A stretch of DNA of 64,000 nucleotides from Burkholderia cepacia ATCC 25416 (GTDB lineage Bacteria > Pseudomonadota > Gammaproteobacteria > Burkholderiales > Burkholderiaceae), in contig NZ_CP012982.1 of the NCBI RefSeq assembly GCF_001411495.1, positions 1,116,001-1,180,000 on the forward strand, read 5' to 3'. The position numbers and the translations under genes were made by a program. The notes below the pieces were generated by a model that saw nothing but the letters and a program-made list of their open reading frames with translations, was not told the DNA's origin and did not search any database. Of this stretch, positions 9,038-16,516 are shown one piece after another. Within the stretch, counting starts at the first letter, position 1, and every line of letters begins with the position of its first letter.

Positions 9038-10203
9038 GATTCGCTCGCCGCCGACAATCGCCCTTCCCGGTTCACGCGAAAGCGCGTGCCGCGCCACACG
9101 ACATGCGACGAGAAGAAGCTCGACACGAACACGAAGAACTGCAGGAGATCGACGAACGGCAGCCAGATTGCGCCGCGCAGCCCCGCGCCGGTTGCACGGC
9201 TGGTTTTCAGCATCAGCAGCACCCGCGCGGCGAGCGCCGCGACCGCCAGCGCGCACGCGGCGGCCGTGCCGCCCGAGAACAGCAGCGCCAGCAGCGCGAG
9301 CGGCACCGGGTGCATCAGCACCGAGCCCGCATGACCGAGGCGGTCCGCCGCGCGAATCGTGCAGCTCCAGCGCAACTCGTGGGCGTACAGCCTTGAGAAC
9401 GTCTCCTCGACGCACGCATGCCCGACGACGAACGGCGGAATGACGACCTGCGCGCCCGCCTGCCGCACCGCTTCGCCCAGCGCGTGATCCTCGGCCAGGT
9501 GATGCGCGAATCGCGCGAGGCCGCCGATACGTTCGAGCGTCGCGCGCGTGATCGCAATCGTCTGGCCAAAGCAGGGCCGCGCACGCCCGATGCAGAGCCC
9601 GGTGATCACGCCCGGCAGGAAATGGTAGTTCGTCATCGCGACGGCGATCCTGGGCCAGAAACCCGGCGATGCGACACCGCGGTACACGCTCGTCACGATG
9701 CCGACATCCGGCTGCTGCAGCGCGCCGACGACCGCGCGCAGATAATCGCGCTCGACCAGCACGTCGCTGTCGGCGAGGCACAGCACCGCATACTCCGCGT
9801 GTTCGAGCATGTTCACGAGATTGCCGATCTTGCGGTTCGGCCCGTACAGCCGCGCATCGGCGACGACCTTGATGTTCGCGTCAGGGTAGCGTGCACGCAG
9901 CGTCTCGACGGCCGCGAGTGCCGCGTCGCCTGCATCGTGCACGCCGAACAGGTGCTGGACGGGGCCCGGATAATTCTGCACGAAGAAGCTTTCGAGATGC
10001 TGTACGAGCTGCCACTCGTCGCCGTGCAGCGGCTTCGCGACGGTGACGCCCGGATACTCGCGCGGCTGCGCCGCCGGCCTGGAAAAGAACCGCCCGACCA
10101 GCACGCTGGCCGCGACCGTATACGCAATACCCAGCAATACGCCCAGCCCGCAGACGATCGACATCGCGCCGGCCAGCGCGTGCAGCACATGCAGCAACAC
10201 CAT
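9034..10203 (-). CDS. hpnI: HpnI, hopanoid (bacteriohopanetetrol) glycosyltransferase, GT2 family
   Basis: The protein is predicted to add N-acetylglucosamine to bacteriohopanetetrol, giving the precursor of glucosaminyl hopanoids. It is 389 residues: an N-terminal transmembrane anchor (VLLHVLHALAGAMSIVCGLG), then a ceramide-glucosyltransferase-like GT2 catalytic domain. Motifs visible are VTVAKPLHGDE, LCLADSDVLVERDYL (D-x-D-type nucleotide-sugar site), HLAEDHALGEAVRQAG (the ED base motif) and a R-Y-A-H-E-L-R-W segment corresponding to QxxRW. One or two further hydrophobic segments close the C-terminus. The start was chosen for the TM anchor. hpnK, hpnJ and the squalene-hopene cyclase genes are not in the window. 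Confidence 0.9.
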   Translation of the reverse strand: MVLLHVLHALAGAMSIVCGLGVLLGIAYTVAASVLVGRFFSRPAAQPREYPGVTVAKPLHGDEWQLVQHLESFFVQNYPGPVQHLFGVHDAGDAALAAVETLRARYPDANIKVVADARLYGPNRKIGNLVNMLEHAEYAVLCLADSDVLVERDYLRAVVGALQQPDVGIVTSVYRGVASPGFWPRIAVAMTNYHFLPGVITGLCIGRARPCFGQTIAITRATLERIGGLARFAHHLAEDHALGEAVRQAGAQVVIPPFVVGHACVEETFSRLYAHELRWSCTIRAADRLGHAGSVLMHPVPLALLALLFSGGTAAACALAVAALAARVLLMLKTSRATGAGLRGAIWLPFVDLLQFFVFVSSFFSSHVVWRGTRFRVNREGRLSAASES

Positions 10204-10268
10204 GCGATTCCCCAGTGGTGGCCCGGCGGGACCGTGGTGCGTCGGGGCGGGCACGCGCGAAGGCGGGC

Positions 10269-10619
10269 TCACCCGTGTGCGTAGCGGAACCGATTTCCGT
10301 TGAGCCGGATATGAAGGATGACCAACCGACGGTACGCGCAATCGGATGACACGGCTACCGTGTGACGATCGATTCCGGTCACGTGTACGAATCCGCAATC
10401 CAGCGCCGCTCTGAACGCCGCGCGGGCAAGCTTGCGGACCGAAAGGATCGCGGTGACGATCGCGACGACGGTCCACATGCGAAACGTCATCGTCGTGAAA
10501 AATGCCTCGGGTACGCGCAGCGCCAGCCATGAAACCAGCACGAAGCACTGGACGAACATGCCGGCCAGCGCGGCGATCAGCAGGTAGGCGCGCCATCGCT
10601 CGATCGTTGAGGGGGCCAT
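10269..10619 (-). CDS. small hypothetical membrane protein upstream of hpnI
   Basis: The frame gives 116 residues with two hydrophobic stretches (YLLIAALAGMFVQCFVLVSW and MWTVVAIVTAILSV) and a less hydrophobic C-terminal third. I do not recognise a family. It lies about 65 bp upstream of hpnI on the same strand and could be a small operon partner. The ATG at 10619 was preferred because the segment before it has no membrane or domain character. Moderate confidence that it is translated. Confidence 0.5.
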   Translation of the reverse strand: MAPSTIERWRAYLLIAALAGMFVQCFVLVSWLALRVPEAFFTTMTFRMWTVVAIVTAILSVRKLARAAFRAALDCGFVHVTGIDRHTVAVSSDCAYRRLVILHIRLNGNRFRYAHG

Positions 10620-10787
10620 GAGGAATGAATCTCCCGTACGGGCGACTCGCGTCGATCGGACGTCGATCGGCAAGGTCGCGGATTGACGGGCAAGCCTGAC
10701 AGGCGTGACCCGGTTCGGGATCAGGGGCAGCGGAAAATCCCCCTGGAAACGGTGTGGCCGATGGTAGCGGGATTGCCGCCGCCGAAC

Positions 10788-10804
10788 CTTAAGCGTTCTT
10801 CAGA
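10788..10804. promoter_or_regulatory. putative QseB/PmrA-type response-regulator box before the two-component genes
   Basis: CTTAAG-CGTTC-TTCAGA: one perfect TTAA half-site and one degenerate half-site, spaced 11 bp as in PmrA/QseB boxes. It sits about 95 bp upstream of the response-regulator start, which suggests autoregulation. A better copy lies before the cytochrome b561 gene. Confidence 0.4.
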
Positions 10805-10898
10805 ATCGGGAGAAGTTTGATCCAGCACAATTACATTCCGTTGCGCGGCAGGCGCGTCGCGCTCGTACAATCGCAGGCATCCTGCCCCCGAATCGACC

Positions 10899-11558
10899 AT
10901 GCGACTCCTCCTTGTTGAAGACGACGACCTGATCGGCAGCGGTCTCGAGATCAGCCTGACCCAGGCCGGCTATCACGTCGACTGGTTGCGCGACGGTCAC
11001 GCAGCGGCAGCCGCCCTCGCGACCACGCGCTTCGCGCTCGTCGTGCTCGATCTCGGCCTGCCCGGGAAATCGGGCACCGAGCTGCTGCGCGCGTTGCGCG
11101 ATGCGGGCGACACCGTCCCCGTGCTGGTCCTGACCGCGCGCGGCACCGTGGCCGACCGCGTCCGCGGCCTCGACGACGGCGCCGACGACTATCTCGCGAA
11201 ACCGTTCGAACTGACCGAAGTGCTCGCCCGCTGCCGCGCACTCGTGCGCCGCTCGCAGGGCCGCGCCGGCGACGAGATCGTGTGGCGCGACATCACGATC
11301 GACCTGACCGCCCACACGGTGACACGCGATGCGTCGCGCATCGCGCTCACGTCGCGCGAGTGGGCCATCCTGGTTCAGCTGGTCAGCCACCCGGGCGCGC
11401 CGCAGTCGCGCTCGCGCCTTGAGGACACCCTGTACGGCTGGCAGGAAGGTATCGAAAGCAATGCGATCGAGGTGCATGTGTCGAACCTGCGCAAGAAGCT
11501 CGGCGCGGAACTGATCCGCACCGTTCGAGGCGTCGGCTACGTCGTCGATCTCGCATGA
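10899..11558 (+). CDS. OmpR/QseB-like response regulator
   Basis: This 219-residue transcription factor has an N-terminal receiver domain: acidic pair EDDD at residues 7-10, phosphoacceptor Asp51 in VVLDLGLPGKSG, Thr79 and Lys101 in LAKPFE. The C-terminal OmpR winged helix has the LTSREWAILVQLV and NAIEVHVSNLRKKLG signatures. It overlaps the downstream histidine kinase by 4 bp (ATGA), so the two form one transcription and translation unit. The closest characterised types are QseB/PmrA/TctD. Signal and regulon are unknown; the boxes before this gene and the cytochrome b561 gene suggest at least two targets. Confidence 0.93.
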   Translation: MRLLLVEDDDLIGSGLEISLTQAGYHVDWLRDGHAAAAALATTRFALVVLDLGLPGKSGTELLRALRDAGDTVPVLVLTARGTVADRVRGLDDGADDYLAKPFELTEVLARCRALVRRSQGRAGDEIVWRDITIDLTAHTVTRDASRIALTSREWAILVQLVSHPGAPQSRSRLEDTLYGWQEGIESNAIEVHVSNLRKKLGAELIRTVRGVGYVVDLA

Positions 11559-13009
11559 CGTCCCGCTCGATACGGCGCCGCGTTTCGTCGATGGCGCTCG
11601 GCTGCGTGACGGTCGTATGGCTCGCCGCCGTGTTCGGCAGCTTCCGGTACGCGACGCGCGAGATCGGCGAATGGGAAGACGCCCGCCTCGTCGAATATGC
11701 ATCGCTGCTGGTCAATCTCTCGCCTGCCGACCTCGGCCGCCTCGCCCGTGTTCCGCCGGACGCGCGTGTCGAACTGGATCGCCGCGGCTCGAAACCCGGC
11801 CCCGAAACCGACGGCGATCGCCTTCCGCGCGACGTGCTGTTCGAGGTGCGCGACGCACGGGGCCAGGTCGTCGCGTCGAGCCTCCCGGCCGGCGCCGCCG
11901 GCCTGCCCGACGCGCACGACTCGCGCGGTATTCCTGAAACGATCGTCATCCGCGACGCGTCGTGGCGTACGCACACGCTGCGCGACGACGCGTCGGGGCG
12001 CTGGATCCGCGTGATGGAAATCGCGAACACGCGCAGCGACCTGGCGACCGGCACCGCGCGCGGCATCGTCCTGCCGTTGATCGTCGCGCTCCCGGTGCTG
12101 GCGCTGCTCCTCTGGTACCTGATCGGACGCGGTCTCGCGCCGTTGAAGACGCTGTCGACGCTGATCGGCGCGCGCGACGCGCGATCGCTCGAACCGCTCG
12201 GCATCGCGGCCGTGCCGGACGAAGTGCGTCCGCTGGTCGACGCGATCGACCGCCTGCTGGCCCGGCTGCGGCAATCGATCGTGCGCGAGCGCGCGTTCAC
12301 GTCCGACGCCGCGCACGAGCTCAAGACACCGCTTGCCGCGATCAAGGTCCAGGCCCAGGTGGCCATCGCGACCGACGATCCGGCACTCCAGCGGCTGGCG
12401 ATGCAGCGGGTCGTTCAAGGCGTCGACCGCAGTGCGCGTCTCGCCGAGCAGTTGCTGCTGCTCGCGCGGCTCGACGAATACGAACGCATTCCGACACGCG
12501 CGCTCGCCGTTCGCGAACTCGTCGACGCTGCCCTCGACCGCCATCTCGCGAAGGCGTCGGACAAGGCCATCGACCTCGTGGCCGGCCCCGTCTCCGGACG
12601 CGCGATCGACGCCGATCCGATCCTGATCGGCATCCTGCTCGACAACCTCGTCGACAACGCCGTGAAGTACGGCCGCCCGGGCGGCCGCATCGAGCTCGGC
12701 GTGCGCGACGACGGCGCACTGCAATGCATCGTCGTTCGCGACGACGGGCCCGGCGTCGCCCCCGGCGAGTACGAGCGGCTCGGCGACCGCTTCTATCGCG
12801 GCAGCGGCGCGCAGTCGCCCGGCAGCGGGCTCGGGTTGTCGATCGTCACGCGCATCGCGCAATACCTGGGCGGCACCGTGCAGTTCGGGCCCGGCATCGG
12901 CGGCCAGGGCCTCGGCGTCACGGTTGCACTGCCGTCGGCGGACGCGGGCGAAGCGCGGCCGGCAGGCTCACCCGACGACCGATCACCGCATGAGATGCCG
13001 CGTGCTTAA
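11555..13009 (+). CDS. QseC-like sensor histidine kinase
   Basis: This 484-residue inner-membrane kinase has a TM helix near residues 12-30, a periplasmic sensor loop of about 135 residues, and a second TM near 169-191. The dimerisation/H-box is TSDAAHELKTPLAAIK with phosphoacceptor His254. The ATPase domain shows an N-box (LVDNAVKYGRP), a G1 box (VRDDGPGVAP) and a G2 box (GSGLGLSIV). The periplasmic loop resembles the QseC/PmrB 2CSK_N type. Its stop codon lies inside the response-regulator box that precedes the cytochrome b561 gene. Confidence 0.93.
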   Translation: MTSRSIRRRVSSMALGCVTVVWLAAVFGSFRYATREIGEWEDARLVEYASLLVNLSPADLGRLARVPPDARVELDRRGSKPGPETDGDRLPRDVLFEVRDARGQVVASSLPAGAAGLPDAHDSRGIPETIVIRDASWRTHTLRDDASGRWIRVMEIANTRSDLATGTARGIVLPLIVALPVLALLLWYLIGRGLAPLKTLSTLIGARDARSLEPLGIAAVPDEVRPLVDAIDRLLARLRQSIVRERAFTSDAAHELKTPLAAIKVQAQVAIATDDPALQRLAMQRVVQGVDRSARLAEQLLLLARLDEYERIPTRALAVRELVDAALDRHLAKASDKAIDLVAGPVSGRAIDADPILIGILLDNLVDNAVKYGRPGGRIELGVRDDGALQCIVVRDDGPGVAPGEYERLGDRFYRGSGAQSPGSGLGLSIVTRIAQYLGGTVQFGPGIGGQGLGVTVALPSADAGEARPAGSPDDRSPHEMPRA

Positions 13010-13021
13010 CGTTTCGTTAAG
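13005..13021. promoter_or_regulatory. perfect TTAA-N7-TTAA dyad, putative response-regulator box before cytochrome b561
   Basis: CTTAACGTTTCGTTAAG is a perfect inverted repeat and also matches the HTTAAD-N5-HTTAAD layout of PmrA/QseB boxes (half-sites 11 bp apart). It overlaps the kinase stop codon and lies about 60 bp before the cytochrome gene. Confidence 0.5.
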
Positions 13022-13080
13022 CATGCGGTCGTAGAATCCACCCGTCCAATACCGTCCCCGTCGTACGCAGGAGCCTTCAT

Positions 13081-13606
13081 GTCCACACCCGCCCGTTATG
13101 ACACCGTTGCGCGTTTTCTTCACTGGCTGATCGTCGCGCTGATCGTCGCCCAATATGCGATCGGCTGGACGATGCCCGACGTGCATCGCGATACGCAACC
13201 CGTCGGCCTGATCGCCGCGCACCTGATCGTGGGCACCGCACTGCTCGCCGCGATGGCCTGCCGCGTGCTGTGGCGCGCGACGCATCGCCCGCCGGCGAAC
13301 GACCTGTCTCCCGCAATGCGTGCGCTGTCGGGCGTCACGCATTTCGCGCTCTACGCGCTGCTGATCGCCGTGCCGTTGCTCGGCTGGATCAACGCATCGT
13401 CGCGCGCGTGGGGCGTGACGCTGCTCGGGATCGTGCCGCTGCCCGAGCTGTCGGCGGCCGGTTCCGGATTCGGCCACGCGATGGGCGATGTGCACGGCGT
13501 CCTCGCCTGGGCGCTGTTCGCCGGCATTTGCCTGCACGTCGCAGCGGCGCTGGCGCACCGCTTCGTGCTGCGCGATCAGGTCCTGCAGCGCATGATGCCC
13601 TGGTAA
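13081..13606 (+). CDS. cytochrome b561-family membrane protein
   Basis: This is a four-helix dihaem-b inner-membrane protein of about 175 residues, predicted to exchange electrons between quinones and periplasmic partners or oxidants. Haem-ligand histidines sit at the expected places: RFLHWLIVALIVAQY (helix 1), IAAHLIVGTALLAAM (helix 2), and GDVHGVLAWALFAGICLHVA (helices 3-4). Homologues are often controlled by an adjacent QseBC-like system. That fits its position directly after the kinase and the TTAA dyad. The annotated start is the ATG at 13079-13081 preceded by AGGAG. Confidence 0.88.
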
Positions 13607-13873
13607 TCGCGCGATCGGCAGCACGGCATGCCATCGCGCGCATGAACCGGCCTGCCGCCAGCGCCGCACCCGTCGTCGCCCCGGCTCATCGCGCGATCGG
13701 CCTGCCCGACCATCGCGCGCCGCCGGCCAGATGATCGCGGCGCCGAGCGAAGCGGCGCACGATGACGGGCACGGCGGCCGGTGTCCTTCCACCGCGTCGG
13801 GCGGCACGAACGGCTGCCGGACGGCCGTGCCGCGAACACGACGGCCTGAAGTCGCACAAGACCATATCGACAC

Positions 13874-14152
13874 CTAGTTGCTGTTCTGCGCCGGCATACC
13901 GGCCGCCGGTGCATGCGCGGCGGCAGCCGCCATCCGGGCCCGGTCCTGTTCGGCAAGCTTCGCTTGCGCCGCCTGGATGTCCGCCGGATACTCGCCGTCG
14001 TCCCCTTTCGCCGGGTCGTACCCGGCTGCTTCCAGGCGCATCAATTCGTCGCGAACCTGCGCGCGCGTCAGCGGCGCGGCCGATTGCGCGAAGGCAGACT
14101 GACCGGCGATCGCGCCGATCATCATCAGTAGTGCGATATATGTTTTCATCAT
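13874..14152 (-). CDS. DUF4148-domain secreted small protein
   Basis: The protein has about 92 residues: a Sec signal peptide (MKTYIALLMMIGAIAGQSAFA) and a DUF4148 core LTRAQVRDELMRLEAAGYDP. A charged helix then ends in an Ala/Pro-rich tail. DUF4148 proteins are abundant in Burkholderia and of unknown function. Two ATGs are adjacent (14152 and 14149); AGGAG lies 6 bases before the second, so the real start may be 14149. It is followed on the same strand order by its paralogue at 14221-14565. Confidence 0.85.
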   Translation of the reverse strand: MMKTYIALLMMIGAIAGQSAFAQSAAPLTRAQVRDELMRLEAAGYDPAKGDDGEYPADIQAAQAKLAEQDRARMAAAAAHAPAAGMPAQNSN

Positions 14153-14220
14153 GAACTCCTTCAATGTTGGATCTCGATCAAGCTTGGGAAATGCGTGACC
14201 TGCGGATGCAGGCGGGTACG

Positions 14221-14565
14221 TCAGCTGCCGAAATAGATCGTGCAGAAACTCGCGGGGCCGACGCATGCGGCAGCGCGCGGACGGGGCGACATCGTCGCCG
14301 GCTTGCCGGCTTCGGATGAATCGGTCGGATCGCTGCCGACCGCCGTGCTCGCCTGGCGCTGCGGCATCTGTTCGGCCTGTTGCCGGAACAGCGGGCTCAC
14401 GTCCGGATACGACGTATCGGTCACGAAGCGCAACCCGTTGTTTTCCGCGTCGATCAGTTGTTGCGTAACCTGCGCGCGCGTCAGCGCCTGTGCCGACGCT
14501 TGCGTCGCGACACCCGCGACGGACATCGCCACCACCGTGGCGGCCACCAGCCAATGCGTGTTCAT
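14221..14565 (-). CDS. DUF4148-domain secreted small protein (paralogue)
   Basis: This 114-residue periplasmic or secreted protein has a signal peptide (residues 1-26, cleavage after ASA), then QALTRAQVTQQLIDAENNGL, the DUF4148 motif shared with the gene downstream. AAGGAG lies 6 bases before the ATG. The C-terminus contains two Cys, possibly a disulfide. It lies 68 bp upstream of the other DUF4148 gene on the same strand, so the pair is likely co-transcribed. Function unknown. Confidence 0.85.
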   Translation of the reverse strand: MNTHWLVAATVVAMSVAGVATQASAQALTRAQVTQQLIDAENNGLRFVTDTSYPDVSPLFRQQAEQMPQRQASTAVGSDPTDSSEAGKPATMSPRPRAAACVGPASFCTIYFGS

Positions 14566-14775
14566 GTTTCACTCCTTCAGAAGTCAACGAGACGACGTGC
14601 TACACCCGTATGACGACGGAGGGGCTGCGTTTATTCCCGGCCTTTCGATCCGCGAGCGCCGGGTGTTCATCAAGCTGTCATTCATTCGTCAGCGGGCGTA
14701 ACCTGACGTAACGCAGCGCCCGTTGCGGTTCGGGCAGACTGACGTCACCTCATACGGATCGCGTTCCGATCGACC

Positions 14776-15465
14776 ATGTCCGTCGCTTACGACTATGCAG
14801 CCGGCCTGCTTCGCAAGCTGTACGACCGCCATATCGATGGCGGCGCGGTGCTCGACACGGGCGCGTTCCCGGACGCCGAGCGTTTCGTGCGCGCCTGGCC
14901 CGCGATCCAGGCCGAAGCGCTCGCCGTCGCGCGCGACATGCCGCGCATCCCGCGCTTCCACGAGATCATGCGCGAGCAGTACGACATCTCGGCCAACGAT
15001 GCACGCGACTGGCGGATGTTCATCATGCAGGCGTACGGCCAGCCGTTCCCGCGCAACCTGTCGCGCTGCCCGACCGTCGCGTCGATCGTCGCGACGTCGC
15101 CGGACGTGCTGTCCGCATCGCTGTCGTTCCTCGCACCCGGCAAGCACATTCCACCGCATCGCGGGCCGTTTCGCGGCATCCTGCGCGGCTATCTCGTGCT
15201 GTCGATGCCGAAGCGCGCGGACGGCGTGCCGGCCGCCGTGCTGAAGGTGGACGGCCACGAATTCCGGCTCGACGAAGGCCGTTTCCTGCTGTGGGACGAT
15301 ACGTTCATGCACGAGGTGTGGAACGACAGCGACGCCGTGCGGATCGTGCTCCTGCTCGATATCCGCCGACGCGGGATGCCGCGCCTGCTCACGTGGCTGT
15401 CGAATGCGGTGATCGGCATCGTGCGGATCGGGATCAGGATTCGCGGGCGATCGATTCCGGTTTAG
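14776..15465 (+). CDS. aspartyl/asparaginyl beta-hydroxylase (LpxO/AspH-like) Fe(II)/2-oxoglutarate dioxygenase
   Basis: This 229-residue protein has the cupin-like double-stranded beta-helix of the AspH/LpxO family. The iron ligands are visible in GKHIPPHRGPFRGILRGYL and LLWDDTFMHEVWNDSDAVRI, and the 2-oxoglutarate-binding Arg in VRIVLLLDIRR. A hydrophobic C-terminal stretch (LLTWLSNAVIGIVRIGI) may anchor it at the membrane, as in LpxO, which hydroxylates lipid A acyl chains. Lipid A or another acyl substrate is therefore plausible. LpxO proteins are usually longer, so the substrate remains open. Confidence 0.85.
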   Translation: MSVAYDYAAGLLRKLYDRHIDGGAVLDTGAFPDAERFVRAWPAIQAEALAVARDMPRIPRFHEIMREQYDISANDARDWRMFIMQAYGQPFPRNLSRCPTVASIVATSPDVLSASLSFLAPGKHIPPHRGPFRGILRGYLVLSMPKRADGVPAAVLKVDGHEFRLDEGRFLLWDDTFMHEVWNDSDAVRIVLLLDIRRRGMPRLLTWLSNAVIGIVRIGIRIRGRSIPV

Positions 15466-15561
15466 CGCGGGCGGCGGGCACGCTCCGGGTGATCCTTCGT
15501 CTCGACTGCCCTCTCTTGTGTCGAAAGGGCGTTCGGCTCGCCCCTGATGCAGGCGAAATCA

Positions 15562-15927
15562 TCAGGATACCTTTCCGAAATCATCCGGCAACGCATAGAT
15601 GCCGCGCTTCGCGACGCACGGAACAGGCGGCGCGATCTGCCGAACGTTCTCCAGTTCCCAGCACACGTATCCGGCACACCATTGCTTGCCTTGCGAGCGG
15701 GCTTCGTCGGGCGTCCAATCGTGCACCCCCACGACATCGACCATCGCGAGCGCGATACCGTCGGGATCCTCCTGCCCGTCCTGTCGCAGGAAGATCGCGT
15801 TCTGCACCAGCACGAGATCGCGCAACGGGATGGCCGGCGGCGCCCACGAGCGGATTTCCACGCGTTTGCGGCCCGCGACGATATCGTCGACGGCCGGGTT
15901 GACGATCGACAGCGCGGATCGCGGCAT
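15562..15927 (-). CDS. ASCH-domain protein
   Basis: The 121-residue protein has an ASCH (PUA-like) fold, thought to bind RNA or modified nucleotides. Family features are an N-terminal strand ending in a Lys-Arg pair (DDIVAGRKRVEIRSW, residues 12-26) and the later segment AMVDVVGVHDWTPDEA. The ATG at 15927 is 9 bases after AAGGA and is preferred over the in-frame ATG at 15945. The frame remains open into an 8-bp tandem repeat upstream. Divergent from the MoaD-like gene. The target is unknown. Confidence 0.8.
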   Translation of the reverse strand: MPRSALSIVNPAVDDIVAGRKRVEIRSWAPPAIPLRDLVLVQNAIFLRQDGQEDPDGIALAMVDVVGVHDWTPDEARSQGKQWCAGYVCWELENVRQIAPPVPCVAKRGIYALPDDFGKVS

Positions 15928-15973
15928 GGCGGGGATTTCCTTCATCGGCAAGTGGAGAGCGTGCGACCGTCGA

Positions 15974-16029
15974 GCGGCACGGCGGCACGGCGGCACGGCG
16001 GCACGGCGGCACGGCGGCACGGCGGCACG
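15974..16029. repeat. seven exact tandem copies of an 8-bp unit (GCGGCACG)
   Basis: Seven head-to-tail copies without a mismatch occupy the divergent promoter region between the ASCH gene and the MoaD-like gene, 47 bp from the ASCH start. An 8-bp unit is not a multiple of three. Copy-number slippage would therefore change promoter spacing, or the reading frame of any N-terminal extension. Confidence 0.95.
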
Positions 16030-16179
16030 GGCAGGATTGTTGCCGATCCGCGTGATCGTGTCGACCGCAACGGATCGGCACGCCGGCGCACGGCGACTAC
16101 GAGACGCCGTCTTTGCGCCCCCGACGGATCGCCTAAACTAAAGACCGTCCCCTCCGCGCGGCTCCTGCCAGCCACCGCC

Positions 16180-16449
16180 ATGGCGCACCTCTTCTTCGCC
16201 GCCTCGATCCAGCGGCATATCGAAACGCCCGAGCGCGAAATCGACGCCCGCACGCTCGGCGAAGCATTCGACACCGTTTTCGGCGAGCAGCCGCGACTGC
16301 GCGGCTACATCCTCGACGACCAGGGCGCGCTGCGCAAACACCTGTCGGTATTCATCGACGGCCAGCCGATACGCGACCGTCAGCGCCTGTCCGACGTGCT
16401 CGGCAACGCGAGCCGGGTCTATGTCGTACAGGCGCTGACGGGCGGATAA
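16180..16449 (+). CDS. MoaD/ThiS-family ubiquitin-like small protein
   Basis: The 89-residue beta-grasp protein begins AHLFFAASIQRHIETPERE and ends QALTGG. The C-terminal Gly-Gly is the hallmark of MoaD/ThiS-type sulfur carriers that are adenylated and thiocarboxylated by E1-like enzymes. The body (VFIDGQPIRDRQRLSDVLGNASRVYVVQ) matches MoaD-like proteins. No E1-like enzyme, MoaE or ThiG is nearby. Its only partner is the BNR propeller protein 67 bp downstream, so a dedicated role outside molybdopterin synthesis is plausible. Confidence 0.85.
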   Translation: MAHLFFAASIQRHIETPEREIDARTLGEAFDTVFGEQPRLRGYILDDQGALRKHLSVFIDGQPIRDRQRLSDVLGNASRVYVVQALTGG

Positions 16450-16516
16450 AGGGACGCATGCACAAGCGCCGACCGCGTGCCGGAACGCCAGGTCGGGCCA
16501 TCAGGAGACATCGCAC

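Noticed and set aside
9038..9781. N-terminal extension of hpnL through hpnI
   Set aside because: It is a shadow of hpnI; the ATGA overlap and the membrane topology fix the start at 9037.
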